Assembly: GCA_002387205.1 (NCBI GenBank)
Contig: DGLA01000011.1
Location: 86,414-150,413, forward strand
From: Stutzerimonas stutzeri
GTDB taxonomy: Bacteria > Pseudomonadota > Gammaproteobacteria > Pseudomonadales > Pseudomonadaceae
Reading direction: 5' to 3'
DNA length: 64,000 nt
Shown: in pieces, positions 16,902 to 25,737 of the stretch
Layout: every line of letters starts with the position of its first letter
Numbering within the stretch: the stretch's first letter is position 1
Program-made: the position numbers and the translations under genes
The notes under the pieces: generated by a model
The model's input: the letters and a program-made list of their open reading frames with translations, nothing else
What the model was told of the DNA's origin: nothing
Database searches by the model: none

Positions 16902-18047
16902 TCAGCGAAAGCTGCGGCCCGGTTCGTCATCACTGACTTCCAGCGTCAACCCCTGGGATACGCTGGTCAGATGCTCTCCATCCGTCTCGGAACCAAGCTT
17001 GATCATCAGCCGCAGATCGTTGGACGAGTCGGCGTGCGCCAAGGCGTCTTCATAGGTGATCTCGCCCTGGACGTAGAGGTTGTACAGGGCCTGATCGAAG
17101 GTCTGCATGCCAAGATCGGTGGAGCGCTTCATCAGTGACTTGAGCTCATGCACCTCCCCCTTGCGGATCAGGTCAGCGGCCAGCGGGGTATTGATCAACA
17201 CCTCGATGACCGCACGGCGGCCCTTGCCGTCAGGCGTAGGAATCAGTTGCTGGGCAACGATGGCCTTGAGGTTCAGCGAGAGGTCCATCCAGACCTGCTG
17301 CTGCCGATCGGCAGGGAAGAAGTTGATGATGCGGTCCAGCGCCTGGTTGGCGTTGTTGGCGTGCAGGGTCGCCAGGCAGAGATGCCCGGTCTCAGCGAAT
17401 GCCACCGCATAGTCCATGGTTTCGCGGGTACGCACCTCGCCGATGAGAATCACATCGGGGGCCTGGCGCAGGGTGTTCTTCAGCGCCACGTCGAAGGAGT
17501 CGGTATCGATACCGACTTCCCGCTGGGTGACGATGCAGCTCTGATGCTGATGAATGAACTCGATGGGATCTTCGATGGAAATGATGTGGCCGCTGGAGTT
17601 CTTGTTGCGGTAGCCGATCATCGCCGCCAGCGAAGTGGACTTGCCGGTACCCGTCGCGCCGACAAACAAGACCAGCCCGCGCTTGGTCATCGCCAGCTTT
17701 TTCAATACCTCCGGCAGTTTCAGCTCTTCCAGGGTCGGAATGTTGGTCTCGATACGGCGCAGCACCATGCCGGCCAGGTTGCGCTGATAGAAGGCGCTGA
17801 CGCGGAAACGACCGATTCCCCGGGCGCTGATGGCGAAGTTGCATTCGTGGTTTTCCGCGAACTCGCGCCGCTGCTGTTCGTTCATCACCGCATGTACGGT
17901 TTCGCGGGTCATCTCCGGTGACATCGGCGTCTTGTTCACCGGCAGTATCTTGCCGTTCACTTTCATCGACGGCGGCACGCCGGCTGTAATGAACAGGTCG
18001 GAACCGCCCTTTTCCACCATCAGGCGCAACAGTTTCTCGAATTCCAT
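16902..18047 (-). CDS. pilU: PilU, PilT-paralogous type IV pilus retraction ATPase
   Basis: This 381-residue hexameric secretion ATPase acts at the cytoplasmic base of the type IV pilus with PilT. Visible motifs are the Walker A loop VGATGTGKST, the Asp box IISIEDPIEFIHQHQ, the Walker B segment DVILIGEVR and the His box ETGHLCLATLHANNA. The ORF is open to 18092, but the ATG at 18047 gives the familiar MEFEKLLRLMVEKGGSDLF start. It lies 79 nt downstream of pilT and is probably co-transcribed. The C-terminal tail after the ATPase core (about 30 residues) is longer than in PilT, a family trait. Confidence 0.96.
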   Translation of the reverse strand: MEFEKLLRLMVEKGGSDLFITAGVPPSMKVNGKILPVNKTPMSPEMTRETVHAVMNEQQRREFAENHECNFAISARGIGRFRVSAFYQRNLAGMVLRRIETNIPTLEELKLPEVLKKLAMTKRGLVLFVGATGTGKSTSLAAMIGYRNKNSSGHIISIEDPIEFIHQHQSCIVTQREVGIDTDSFDVALKNTLRQAPDVILIGEVRTRETMDYAVAFAETGHLCLATLHANNANQALDRIINFFPADRQQQVWMDLSLNLKAIVAQQLIPTPDGKGRRAVIEVLINTPLAADLIRKGEVHELKSLMKRSTDLGMQTFDQALYNLYVQGEITYEDALAHADSSNDLRLMIKLGSETDGEHLTSVSQGLTLEVSDDEPGRSFR

Positions 18048-18126
18048 CGTCAGTCTCGTAGTCAGGCGTCGCTGCGTTGTTGCAAGGCGCAAGGCCCGGG
18101 CAACAGCGGTCCAGGGGCCCTGGGGT

Positions 18127-19161
18127 TCAGAAGTTTTCCGGCTGCTTGGCTTTTTCTTTCGCGCTATCGCGGGAGATCAGGCCCTTGGCAAGCAGGCCCT
18201 TGAGGCAGGAGTCGAGCGTCTGCATGCCCAGCGAGCCGCCGGTCTGGATCGAGGAGTACATTTGCGCCACCTTGTCCTCGCGGATCAGGTTCCGGATTGC
18301 GGGCGTGCCGATCATGATTTCATGAGCCGCCACCCGGCCACCGCCGACTTTTTTCAGCAGGGTCTGGGAAATGACTGCCTGCAGGGATTCCGACAGCATC
18401 GAGCGCACCATGGATTTTTCTTCTGCCGGGAATACGTCCACCACCCGGTCGATGGTCTTGGCCGCCGAGGTGGTGTGCAGCGTGCCGAACACCAGGTGCC
18501 CGGTTTCGGCGGCGGTCAGCGCCAGGCGGATGGTCTCCAGGTCTCGCATTTCGCCAACTAGAATGATGTCCGGGTCTTCCCGCAGCGCAGAGCGCAGGGC
18601 CTCCGAGAAGCCCAGGGTGTCGCGGTGCACTTCGCGCTGGTTGACCAGGCACTTCTTCGATTCGTGAACAAACTCGATCGGGTCTTCGATGGTGAGGATG
18701 TGGTGATACTTGGTGTTGTTCAGGTAGTCGAGCATTGCCGCCAGGGTGGTCGACTTGCCCGACCCCGTGGGGCCCGTGACCAGCACCAGCCCGCGCGGTA
18801 CATCGGTGATCTTGCGGAAGACCTCGCCCATGCCGAGATCCTCCATGGTGAGGACCTTGGAGGGAATGGTCCGGAATACGGCACCGGCACCGCGGTTCTG
18901 ATTGAACGCGTTGACTCGGAAACGCGCCACGCCGGGCACTTCGAACGAGAAGTCGGTCTCGAGGAATTCTTCGAAATCCTTGCGCTGCTTGTCGTTCATG
19001 ATGTCGTAGATCAGCGCATGCACCTGCTTGTGGTCCATTGCCGGCAGGTTGATCCGGCGTACGTCGCCGTCGACGCGGATCATCGGCGGCAGGCCGGAAG
19101 ACAGGTGCAAATCCGACGCACCCTGCTTGGCACTGAAGGCCAGCAGCTCTGTGATATCCAT
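18127..19161 (-). CDS. pilT: PilT, type IV pilus retraction ATPase
   Basis: PilT powers pilus retraction, giving twitching motility and DNA uptake. The 344-residue protein shows Walker A TGPTGSGKST, the Asp box ILTIEDPIEFVHESKK, Walker B DIILVGEMRD, the His box ETGHLVFGTLHTT and the conserved AIRNLIRE segment. The ATG at 19161 is preferred over the one at 19173 because it gives the family start MDITELLAFSAKQGASDLHL and has GGAG 5 nt upstream. It is divergent from yggS with 66 nt between, so both promoters must share that space. Together with pilU and the Pil-Chp operon it makes the window rich in pilus functions. Confidence 0.97.
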   Translation of the reverse strand: MDITELLAFSAKQGASDLHLSSGLPPMIRVDGDVRRINLPAMDHKQVHALIYDIMNDKQRKDFEEFLETDFSFEVPGVARFRVNAFNQNRGAGAVFRTIPSKVLTMEDLGMGEVFRKITDVPRGLVLVTGPTGSGKSTTLAAMLDYLNNTKYHHILTIEDPIEFVHESKKCLVNQREVHRDTLGFSEALRSALREDPDIILVGEMRDLETIRLALTAAETGHLVFGTLHTTSAAKTIDRVVDVFPAEEKSMVRSMLSESLQAVISQTLLKKVGGGRVAAHEIMIGTPAIRNLIREDKVAQMYSSIQTGGSLGMQTLDSCLKGLLAKGLISRDSAKEKAKQPENF

Positions 19162-19227
19162 GGGACTCCCCAATTACAAGCAAGCAGGTAGAATGCCGCG
19201 CAGACTCTAAGGTGGCAGGCGCGGGTA

Positions 19228-19941
19228 ATGTCCACGATAGCGACGAATATTGCAAAGGTCCGAACGCGCATCCGTGAGGCGGCGCAAGCTGTTGCGCGTG
19301 ATCCCGACGAGGTGCAGCTGCTTGCCGTGAGCAAGACACAATCGGCCGGGGCTATCCGGGCGGCCAGCGAAGCGGGATTGCGGGATTTCGGCGAAAACTA
19401 TCTGCAGGAAGCGCTGGAAAAACAGGCCGAGCTAACCGACCTGCCGTTGTCCTGGCATTTCATCGGCCCCATCCAGTCGAACAAGACAAAACTGATCGCT
19501 GTGCACTTCGACTGGGTGCACTCGGTGGATCGTCTAAAGATAGCCCAGCGCCTCTCGGCCCAGCGTCCTGGGCACCTGGCCCCGCTGAACATCTGCCTGC
19601 AGGTGAATGTCAGCGGCGAAGCAAGCAAGTCTGGCTGCGAGCCGCAAGAGGTATACGAACTGGCGCACGCCATCACTGCACTGCCCCGTCTGCGCCTGCG
19701 CGGCCTGATGGCGATTCCTGAACCAACTGAGGACCCAGCCGAGCAGCGTGCAGCCTTTGCCCGCCTGCGCCACCTGCAGACCGAACTTCAGCTGGACCTG
19801 GACACTCTCTCCATGGGCATGAGCCGGGACCTCGAAGCAGCCATCGCTGAAGGCGCCACCTGGGTCCGCATTGGCACTGCTCTGTTCGGCGCCCGTGCTT
19901 ACCGATCGCAGGCAGCTACCGACGCCCCACCGCATGAATAA
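19228..19941 (+). CDS. yggS: YggS family pyridoxal phosphate-binding protein (PLP homeostasis)
   Basis: This 237-residue PLP-binding protein has the fold of alanine racemase domain 1. The PLP lysine is in VQLLAVSKTQSAG near the N-terminus. Other landmarks are FGENYLQEALEK, WHFIGPIQSNK, LRLRGLMAIP and the C-terminal SMGMSRDLEAAIAEGATWVRIGT. The family buffers free PLP and affects amino acid pools; no enzymatic reaction is known. The location directly before proC is conserved in many gammaproteobacteria. The gap to proC is only 12 nt, which suggests one operon. Confidence 0.96.
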   Translation: MSTIATNIAKVRTRIREAAQAVARDPDEVQLLAVSKTQSAGAIRAASEAGLRDFGENYLQEALEKQAELTDLPLSWHFIGPIQSNKTKLIAVHFDWVHSVDRLKIAQRLSAQRPGHLAPLNICLQVNVSGEASKSGCEPQEVYELAHAITALPRLRLRGLMAIPEPTEDPAEQRAAFARLRHLQTELQLDLDTLSMGMSRDLEAAIAEGATWVRIGTALFGARAYRSQAATDAPPHE

Positions 19942-19953
19942 AAGGAACCCTAC

Positions 19954-20781
19954 ATGAGCACTCCCCGTATCGCCTTCATCGGCGGCGGCAACATGGCCGC
20001 GAGCCTGATCGGCGGCCTACGCGCACAGGGCATTCCAGCCTCCGCGATCTGTGCCAGTGATCCCGGCGCCGATAAACGCGCCGAACTGGAAGCCGCCCAT
20101 GGCATCGACGCTTTCTCTGATAATGCCCAGGCCATCGCGGGCGCAGACGTGGTGGTGCTGGCGGTCAAGCCGCAGGTAATGCAGGCGGTCTGCCGCGACC
20201 TGGCTGCACATCTACAAGCGAATCAGCTGGTCGTGTCGATTGCGGCCGGCATCGATTGCGCCAGCCTTCAGGCATGGCTCGGTGAGCAGACACCACGAGC
20301 GATCGTACGCTGCATGCCGAACACCCCCTCCTTGTTGCGTCAGGGTGTCAGCGGGCTGTTCGCCAACGATCAAGTGACCGACACGCAAAAACAGCAGGCC
20401 GAGCAACTGCTATCAGCGGTTGGGCTGGCGCTCTGGCTGGACAAGGAACCACTGATTGACGCGGTGACCGCCGTGTCGGGCAGCGGCCCGGCTTATTTCT
20501 TCCTGATGATCGAAGCGATGACCGCCGCGGGGGAGCGTATGGGATTGCCGCGTGACACCGCGGCACAACTGACCATGCAAACTGCCCTGGGTGCTGCGCG
20601 GATGGCCTGCGAAAGCGATGTGGAAGCCGCCGAACTGCGACGCCGCGTCACCTCACCGAACGGAACCACCGAAGCGGCAATCAAAGCCTTTCAAGCGGGC
20701 GGCTTCGAACGGCTGATCGAGCAAGCGATGAATGCAGCCGCACAACGCTCAGCCGAACTCGCTGAACAACTGGGCAAATAA
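19954..20781 (+). CDS. proC: Pyrroline-5-carboxylate reductase
   Basis: ProC catalyses the last step of proline synthesis, reducing pyrroline-5-carboxylate with NAD(P)H. The 275-residue protein starts with the Rossmann motif AFIGGGNMAASLIGGL and has VLAVKPQ and RCMPNTPSLLRQGVSGL. The family signature region near the C-terminus is AVSGSGPAYFFLMIEAM, followed by RRRVTSPNGTTEAAI. Length matches the family. It sits between yggS and yggT with very short gaps, the usual gammaproteobacterial arrangement. Confidence 0.97.
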   Translation: MSTPRIAFIGGGNMAASLIGGLRAQGIPASAICASDPGADKRAELEAAHGIDAFSDNAQAIAGADVVVLAVKPQVMQAVCRDLAAHLQANQLVVSIAAGIDCASLQAWLGEQTPRAIVRCMPNTPSLLRQGVSGLFANDQVTDTQKQQAEQLLSAVGLALWLDKEPLIDAVTAVSGSGPAYFFLMIEAMTAAGERMGLPRDTAAQLTMQTALGAARMACESDVEAAELRRRVTSPNGTTEAAIKAFQAGGFERLIEQAMNAAAQRSAELAEQLGK

Positions 20782-20790
20782 GGAGCCTTC

Positions 20791-21381
20791 ATGTCGCAAC
20801 TCTCGCAAGCCCTGATCCTGATCATCCAGACGCTCGGCAGCCTTTACCTGCTGATCGTACTGTTGCGCTTCATCCTGCAGCTGGTCCGGGCCGATTTCTA
20901 CAATCCCCTGAGCCAGTTCATCGTCCGCGCGACGCACCCGCTGCTCAAACCATTGCGACGCGTGATCCCCAGCGTCGGCGGGCTGGACCTGTCCTCGCTT
21001 GTGCTGGCCATTGTCGTGCAAATGATCCTGATGGCAGCCATCCTCATGATCGCCTATGGCAGCATCGGCAATCCGCTGCAGCTACTGATCTGGGCGGTCA
21101 TCGGCGTGACCGGACTGTTCCTCAACATCTTCTTTTATGCATTGATCATCAGCGTGATCCTTTCCTGGGTCGCGCCGGGCAGCCATAACCCCGGCGCCCA
21201 GCTGGTCAGCCAGATCTGTGAGCCGGCGCTGGCGCCCTTTCGCCGTTTGCTGCCGAACCTGGGCGGACTGGACATATCCCCCATTTTCGCGTTTCTCGCG
21301 ATCAAGCTGCTGGACATGCTGGTTATCAACAACCTGGTAATGATGACGCACATGCCGAACATCCTGCGCGGTTTGATCTGA
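20791..21381 (+). CDS. yggT: YggT family integral membrane protein
   Basis: This 196-residue inner-membrane protein has two YggT repeats, each with a hydrophobic pair of helices and a conserved segment. The first has FYNPLSQFIVRATHPLLKPLRRVIPSVGGLDLS, summarised as NPLSQF...LLKPLRRVIP. The second has NPGAQLVSQICEP and APFRRLLPNLGGLDISP. The family has been linked to osmotic tolerance but its molecular role is unknown. It is last in the yggS-proC-yggT group. A 121-nt gap with its own promoter-like sequence separates it from the next gene. Confidence 0.94.
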   Translation: MSQLSQALILIIQTLGSLYLLIVLLRFILQLVRADFYNPLSQFIVRATHPLLKPLRRVIPSVGGLDLSSLVLAIVVQMILMAAILMIAYGSIGNPLQLLIWAVIGVTGLFLNIFFYALIISVILSWVAPGSHNPGAQLVSQICEPALAPFRRLLPNLGGLDISPIFAFLAIKLLDMLVINNLVMMTHMPNILRGLI

Positions 21382-21441
21382 GGCTCTGGAACCGCCCTTT
21401 CGCTTCTTTCAGATTTGGGCGGTAGTTCACAGCGGGTTCGA

Positions 21442-21469
21442 TTGACCCGCACCGGGCGACTGGGATAAT
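21442..21469 (+). promoter_or_regulatory. Sigma-70-type promoter for the dynamin-like GTPase gene
   Basis: TTGACC (21442-21447) and GATAAT (21464-21469) are separated by 16 nt, a good match to -35 and -10 consensus. They lie 34 nt upstream of the ATG at 21503. This suggests the GTPase gene can be transcribed independently of yggT. Confidence 0.55.
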
Positions 21470-21502
21470 CGCCCGCTTACGCCTTTCAGGAAACAGACGA
21501 TC

Positions 21503-23464
21503 ATGGAACGACTCGACCGGCAGGTGGATGCCTACGTCACCTGGAAGCGCGAACTGATACGTGAAATCACCCGCTACCGCAGCTGGCTCGCCCACAACCG
21601 ACTCACGTCGGAGACGGTAGATGCCAGACTCGAGCGCGGGCTCAAGCTGTTGCGCACCGACCATATCACCCTTGCGTTTGTGGGCGAGTTCTCTCGCGGC
21701 AAGACCGAACTCATCAACAGCCTGTTCTTTGCCGAGTATGGTCAACGGATCCTGCCCTCCAGAGCAGGGCGAACCACCATGTGTCCGACCGAGCTGTTCT
21801 ACGACCCGCGCTCGGATCGCTCCTACATACGCCTGCTGCCGATCGAATCGCGTCTTGAAGACATCAGCATTGCGCAGCTCAAGCGCAACCCGCGCCTCTG
21901 GTTGAACCTGCCGCTGGACACGACGAACCCGGAGGGGATGGCCGAGGCCTTCAATCAGGTCGCATCCACCAAGTCGATGCCGGTTGAGCAGGCCGTCCAG
22001 CTCGGCTTTAACCCGGACGCGCTGGAAGACGCAAGCACGCCCGGCGAAGTAATGGTGCCGGCCTGGCGCCACGCCATGGTGAACTTCGATCATCCGCTGC
22101 TCAGGCAAGGCCTGCGGGTTCTGGACACCCCTGGGCTAAACGCGTTGGGCAGCGAGCCCGAGCTGACCCTTTCGATGTTGCCTAATGCGCAGGCGATCAT
22201 CTTTCTGCTCTCGGCCGACACGGGAGTGACCGCCAGCGACATGAACATCTGGCAGCAGCACATCCGCCAAATCGGGGATGGCGGCCGCAACCGTCTGTTC
22301 GCCGTTCTGAACAAGATCGACGTGCTCTGGGACGATGTGTCAGGCGAAGCATTCGTGCAGACCGCTATCGAGCAGATCCAGGCCAGCACTGCCCATCAGC
22401 TCGGCATCACCACCCATGACGTCCTCCCACTGTCCGCCAAGCAGGCGCTACTGGCCAGGATTCGCGGTGACCAGGCCTTGTTCCAACGCAGTCGACTGGT
22501 GGCGCTCGAGCAACTGCTCTGTGACCGAATCCTCGCGCAAAAGGAGCATTTGCTGGAACAGCAGGTAGTGCGCCAGGTCCTGGCACTGCTGCAGAACAGT
22601 CAGCAGATCCTCAGCCAGCGCCTGGCCAAGGTGCGCGAGCAGTGCGAATTGCTGGACAGTCATCGTCAGGACAACGGCCAGCTGCTCATCGAGCTGACCG
22701 CCCGCACCCGCCACGACCACAACCAACACCACAAGCGCCTGCTGCAGCTGAAAACCAATCAGCGTCTGCTGCAACGCCAAGGCGAGCTGCTGAGCTCGAC
22801 CGTACGCGCCGAACGCCTTGAAGAGCACCTCACCCGACTGCGCCGCAGCCTGACCGGCAGCCTGACCACGCTGGGCATCAACCTCAGCATTCTTCATTTC
22901 TTTCGCTCAGTGGAGCAGGACCTGGGCACCCTGGAGCAGGAAGCTGCGCTGGCGAACAAGATGGTTTCGGCGATATACCGACGTCACAACGAAGAAAATC
23001 CCCTGCATGGCGTCGACACCCCGCTGTTCCGTCTGGCGCCGTACCAGAAGGAACTCAAGGGCCTGCAGAGCAAGGCTGACGAGTTCCGCCTGCAACTCAA
23101 GACGCTGCTCACCGAGCAGCGCACCCTGACCCGACGCTTCTTCGCAACCCTTGTGCAGGAGGTGGTGGCGATGCATCAGCGACTACGCCAGGAAGCCGAG
23201 CAGTGGGCAGGCGAAGCGCTGATGCCTCTGATGCAGCATTCGCTGGAGCACAAGCAACAGCTTGAAGCCCATATGCTGCGCCTGAAGAGCCTGGCCCAGG
23301 ACAGCCAGCAGAGCAGCCAGCGCGGTCGCCTGCTGGCGCGTTACAGCCACGAACTCGAGCAGCAACTGGCCCAGGCCAGCGAAATGCTGCGGCTGTTGCG
23401 GCGGCCCGCACCGATCCGTCGCCAGGGCAAGGTCGTCAGCCTTACCAGTGCCAGCCTGGGCTGA
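21503..23464 (+). CDS. Dynamin-like GTPase
   Basis: This 653-residue protein has an N-terminal GTPase domain with all main G motifs: P-loop GEFSRGKT at residues 61-68, a G2-type GRTTMCPTEL, G3 VLDTPGLNALG and G4 LNKIDVLWDD. The rest, from about residue 340, is predicted by eye to be long charged helices and coiled coil rich in Gln, Leu and Arg. A short hydrophobic stretch, LGINLSILHFF, could touch membrane. This plan fits the bacterial dynamin-like superfamily, whose members bind and remodel membranes. The cellular role here is unknown. It occupies the slot between yggT and metX. Confidence 0.82.
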   Translation: MERLDRQVDAYVTWKRELIREITRYRSWLAHNRLTSETVDARLERGLKLLRTDHITLAFVGEFSRGKTELINSLFFAEYGQRILPSRAGRTTMCPTELFYDPRSDRSYIRLLPIESRLEDISIAQLKRNPRLWLNLPLDTTNPEGMAEAFNQVASTKSMPVEQAVQLGFNPDALEDASTPGEVMVPAWRHAMVNFDHPLLRQGLRVLDTPGLNALGSEPELTLSMLPNAQAIIFLLSADTGVTASDMNIWQQHIRQIGDGGRNRLFAVLNKIDVLWDDVSGEAFVQTAIEQIQASTAHQLGITTHDVLPLSAKQALLARIRGDQALFQRSRLVALEQLLCDRILAQKEHLLEQQVVRQVLALLQNSQQILSQRLAKVREQCELLDSHRQDNGQLLIELTARTRHDHNQHHKRLLQLKTNQRLLQRQGELLSSTVRAERLEEHLTRLRRSLTGSLTTLGINLSILHFFRSVEQDLGTLEQEAALANKMVSAIYRRHNEENPLHGVDTPLFRLAPYQKELKGLQSKADEFRLQLKTLLTEQRTLTRRFFATLVQEVVAMHQRLRQEAEQWAGEALMPLMQHSLEHKQQLEAHMLRLKSLAQDSQQSSQRGRLLARYSHELEQQLAQASEMLRLLRRPAPIRRQGKVVSLTSASLG

Positions 23465-23543
23465 CCTCTGTTGCGATTGAGGATGAATTGAGGCGCGCTA
23501 ACCTTTAGACTTTGCCGCCTTCTTCCAGTACGAGCCAGGGTCG

Positions 23544-24683
23544 ATGCCCACTGCTATTCCAGCCGATTCCGTTGGTCTGGTGAGTCCGAAGGTCGCGCAT
23601 TTTGCCGAGCCGCTGGCGCTTGCCTGCGGCCGCACGCTTGCCGGCTACCAGCTGATCTACGAGACCTACGGCCAATTGAACCCGTCGCGCAGCAACGCCG
23701 TGCTGATCTGCCATGCGTTGTCTGGTCATCACCATGCCGCCGGCTTCCACGATGCCGAAGACCGCAAACCCGGCTGGTGGGATAGCTGCATCGGTCCCGG
23801 CAAGGCAATCGATACGGACCGCTTCTTCGTCGTGAGCCTGAACAATCTAGGCGGATGCAACGGATCGACCGGCCCCAGCAGCGACAATCCTGCTACCGGC
23901 AAACCCTACGGTGCCGATTTCCCGGTGGTCACGGTAGAGGACTGGGTCAACAGCCAGGCGCGCCTGGCCGACCTGCTGGGCATCGAGCAGTGGGCAGCCG
24001 TAGTCGGCGGCAGCCTCGGTGGCATGCAGGCTATGCAATGGACGATGAGCTACCCGGAGCGTGTGCGCCATTGTGTTGCGATCGCCTCGGCACCAAAGCT
24101 CTCGGCCCAGAACATCGCATTCAACGAGGTCGCACGCCAGGCCATCCTGTCCGACCCGGAATTCCACGGCGGCCACTTCCTGGAACAAGGGGTCATTCCC
24201 AAGCGCGGCCTGATGCTGGCGCGAATGGTCGGCCATATCACCTACCTGTCCGATGACGCCATGGGCACCAAGTTCGGGCGCGGCCTCAAAAGCGAAAAGT
24301 TGAACTACGACTTCAACAGCGTCGAGTTCCAGGTTGAAAGCTACCTTCGCTACCAGGGCGAGGAGTTTTCCGGGCGCTTCGATGCGAACACCTATCTTCT
24401 GATGACCAAGGCGCTGGACTACTTCGATCCGGCGGCAGCCTACGATGACAACCTTGCCAAGGCCCTGTCGACGGCCAAGGCGGACTTCTGTGTCATCTCG
24501 TTCACCACCGATTGGCGCTTCTCCCCGGAGCGCTCCCATGAGATCGTCGATGCGCTGATGGCGGCACGCAAGAACGTCTGCTACCTGGAGATCGATGCAC
24601 CCCAGGGCCACGATGCCTTCCTGATTCCGATCCCCCGCTATCTGCAAGCCTTTCGCGGCTATATGAACCGAATCGTCGTATAA
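23544..24683 (+). CDS. metX: Homoserine O-acyltransferase MetX (succinyl type in Pseudomonas)
   Basis: MetX activates homoserine for methionine synthesis; in Pseudomonas the enzyme is known to use succinyl-CoA although it has the MetX fold. The 379-residue alpha/beta hydrolase has AVLICHALSGHHHAAG, the nucleophile elbow VVGGSLGGMQAMQW with the catalytic Ser, and the C-terminal LEIDAPQGHDAFL supplying Asp and His. Sequence and length match the P. aeruginosa protein closely. It is followed 9 nt later by metW, a conserved pairing. Confidence 0.96.
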   Translation: MPTAIPADSVGLVSPKVAHFAEPLALACGRTLAGYQLIYETYGQLNPSRSNAVLICHALSGHHHAAGFHDAEDRKPGWWDSCIGPGKAIDTDRFFVVSLNNLGGCNGSTGPSSDNPATGKPYGADFPVVTVEDWVNSQARLADLLGIEQWAAVVGGSLGGMQAMQWTMSYPERVRHCVAIASAPKLSAQNIAFNEVARQAILSDPEFHGGHFLEQGVIPKRGLMLARMVGHITYLSDDAMGTKFGRGLKSEKLNYDFNSVEFQVESYLRYQGEEFSGRFDANTYLLMTKALDYFDPAAAYDDNLAKALSTAKADFCVISFTTDWRFSPERSHEIVDALMAARKNVCYLEIDAPQGHDAFLIPIPRYLQAFRGYMNRIVV

Positions 24684-24692
24684 GGAACCCAA

Positions 24693-25292
24693 ATGCGCGC
24701 CGACCTGGAAATCATCCAAGACTGGATACCGGCAGGAAGCCGCGTACTCGACCTCGGCTGTGGCAACGGTGACCTGCTGGCCTGGCTGCGGGACACCAAG
24801 CAGGCAAGCGGCTACGGCCTGGAGATCGATCCTGACAACATCGCCGCCTGCATCGAGAAGGGCGTCAACGTCATCGAGCAGGATCTGGACAAGGGCCTCG
24901 GCAACTTCGCCAGCAACAGCTTCGATATTGTCGTCATGACCCAGGCCCTCCAGGCCGTCCATTACCCGGACGAGTTGCTGCGGGAAATGCTCAGGGTCGG
25001 CCGCGAATGCATCATTACCTTTCCTAATTTCGGCCACTGGCGGTGCCGCTGGTACCTGGCCAGCAAGGGCCGGATGCCCGTATCCGAATTTTTGCCCTAC
25101 ACCTGGTACAACACCCCGAACATCCACTTCTGCACCTTCGAGGACTTTGAGCGGTTGTGCCGGGAACTGGATGCGAAGGTGCTCGAGCGGCTGGCTGTCG
25201 ACCGTCATCACAAGCATGGCGTGGCGAGCCGTTTGTGGCCAAACCTGATTGGCGAAATCGGCATTTACCGTGTCACAGGCGCTGTTCGATGA
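24693..25292 (+). CDS. metW: MetW, methionine biosynthesis methyltransferase-like protein
   Basis: This 199-residue protein has a SAM-binding Rossmann fold with RVLDLGCGNGDLLAWL and a later IVVMTQALQAV segment. The C-terminal region has FPNFGHWRCRWYL and the invariant-looking PYTWYNTPNIHFCTFEDFE stretch. MetW works with MetX in methionine synthesis in many proteobacteria. Whether it methylates anything is unproven, and an activating role for MetX has been proposed. Tight linkage to metX supports that partnership. Confidence 0.95.
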   Translation: MRADLEIIQDWIPAGSRVLDLGCGNGDLLAWLRDTKQASGYGLEIDPDNIAACIEKGVNVIEQDLDKGLGNFASNSFDIVVMTQALQAVHYPDELLREMLRVGRECIITFPNFGHWRCRWYLASKGRMPVSEFLPYTWYNTPNIHFCTFEDFERLCRELDAKVLERLAVDRHHKHGVASRLWPNLIGEIGIYRVTGAVR

Positions 25293-25317
25293 TGACTTCT
25301 AACGCTGGAGAGAGACC

Positions 25318-25737
25318 ATGAGATCTAGCCTGATATGCCTGCTCACCCTGCTGCTTGCACTGCCAGCAATGGCTGAGCGCAAACACAGCGTCGGTGAATA
25401 TGATGTGCACTATATCGCCTTCAATTCCGGCTTCCTGCAGCCCGACATCGCTGCCGCTGCAGGCCTGGTGCGCAGCAAGACCCAGGGCGTAGTCAACATT
25501 GCCGTACTCAAGTCCGGCAGGCCGACAGCAGCTCAGGTCCGCGGCTCGGTCAGGAACCTGCTCGGTCAGGACTATCCGCTGAGCTTCAAACAGCTCAAGG
25601 AAGGCGAGGCTATCTATTACCTCGCACAGTTTCCCTTCGAATCCCGGGAAACCCTGCGTTTCACCGTGAACGTCCAACCCGTAGGCGCGCCTGCGATCGA
25701 TTTCGACTTCAGCCAAGAATTCTTCCCGGACGAATGA
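25318..25737 (+). CDS. DUF4426 secreted protein
   Basis: This 139-residue protein starts with a clear signal peptide, MRSSLICLLTLLLALPAMA, likely cleaved after AMA, so the mature protein is periplasmic. The body has HSVGEYDVHYIAFNSGFLQPD and a C-terminal beta-rich segment ending FDFSQEFFPDE. It fits the DUF4426 family, which has no known activity. A strong GGAGAGAG ribosome site precedes the ATG. Its stop overlaps the start of rdgB, so a periplasmic protein is coupled to a nucleotide-pool enzyme. Confidence 0.85.
   Translation: MRSSLICLLTLLLALPAMAERKHSVGEYDVHYIAFNSGFLQPDIAAAAGLVRSKTQGVVNIAVLKSGRPTAAQVRGSVRNLLGQDYPLSFKQLKEGEAIYYLAQFPFESRETLRFTVNVQPVGAPAIDFDFSQEFFPDE

Noticed and set aside
23847..25217. 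456-aa minus-strand ORF over metX and metW
   Set aside because: Both sense genes are unmistakable; the antisense frame is open only because of GC-rich codon use.
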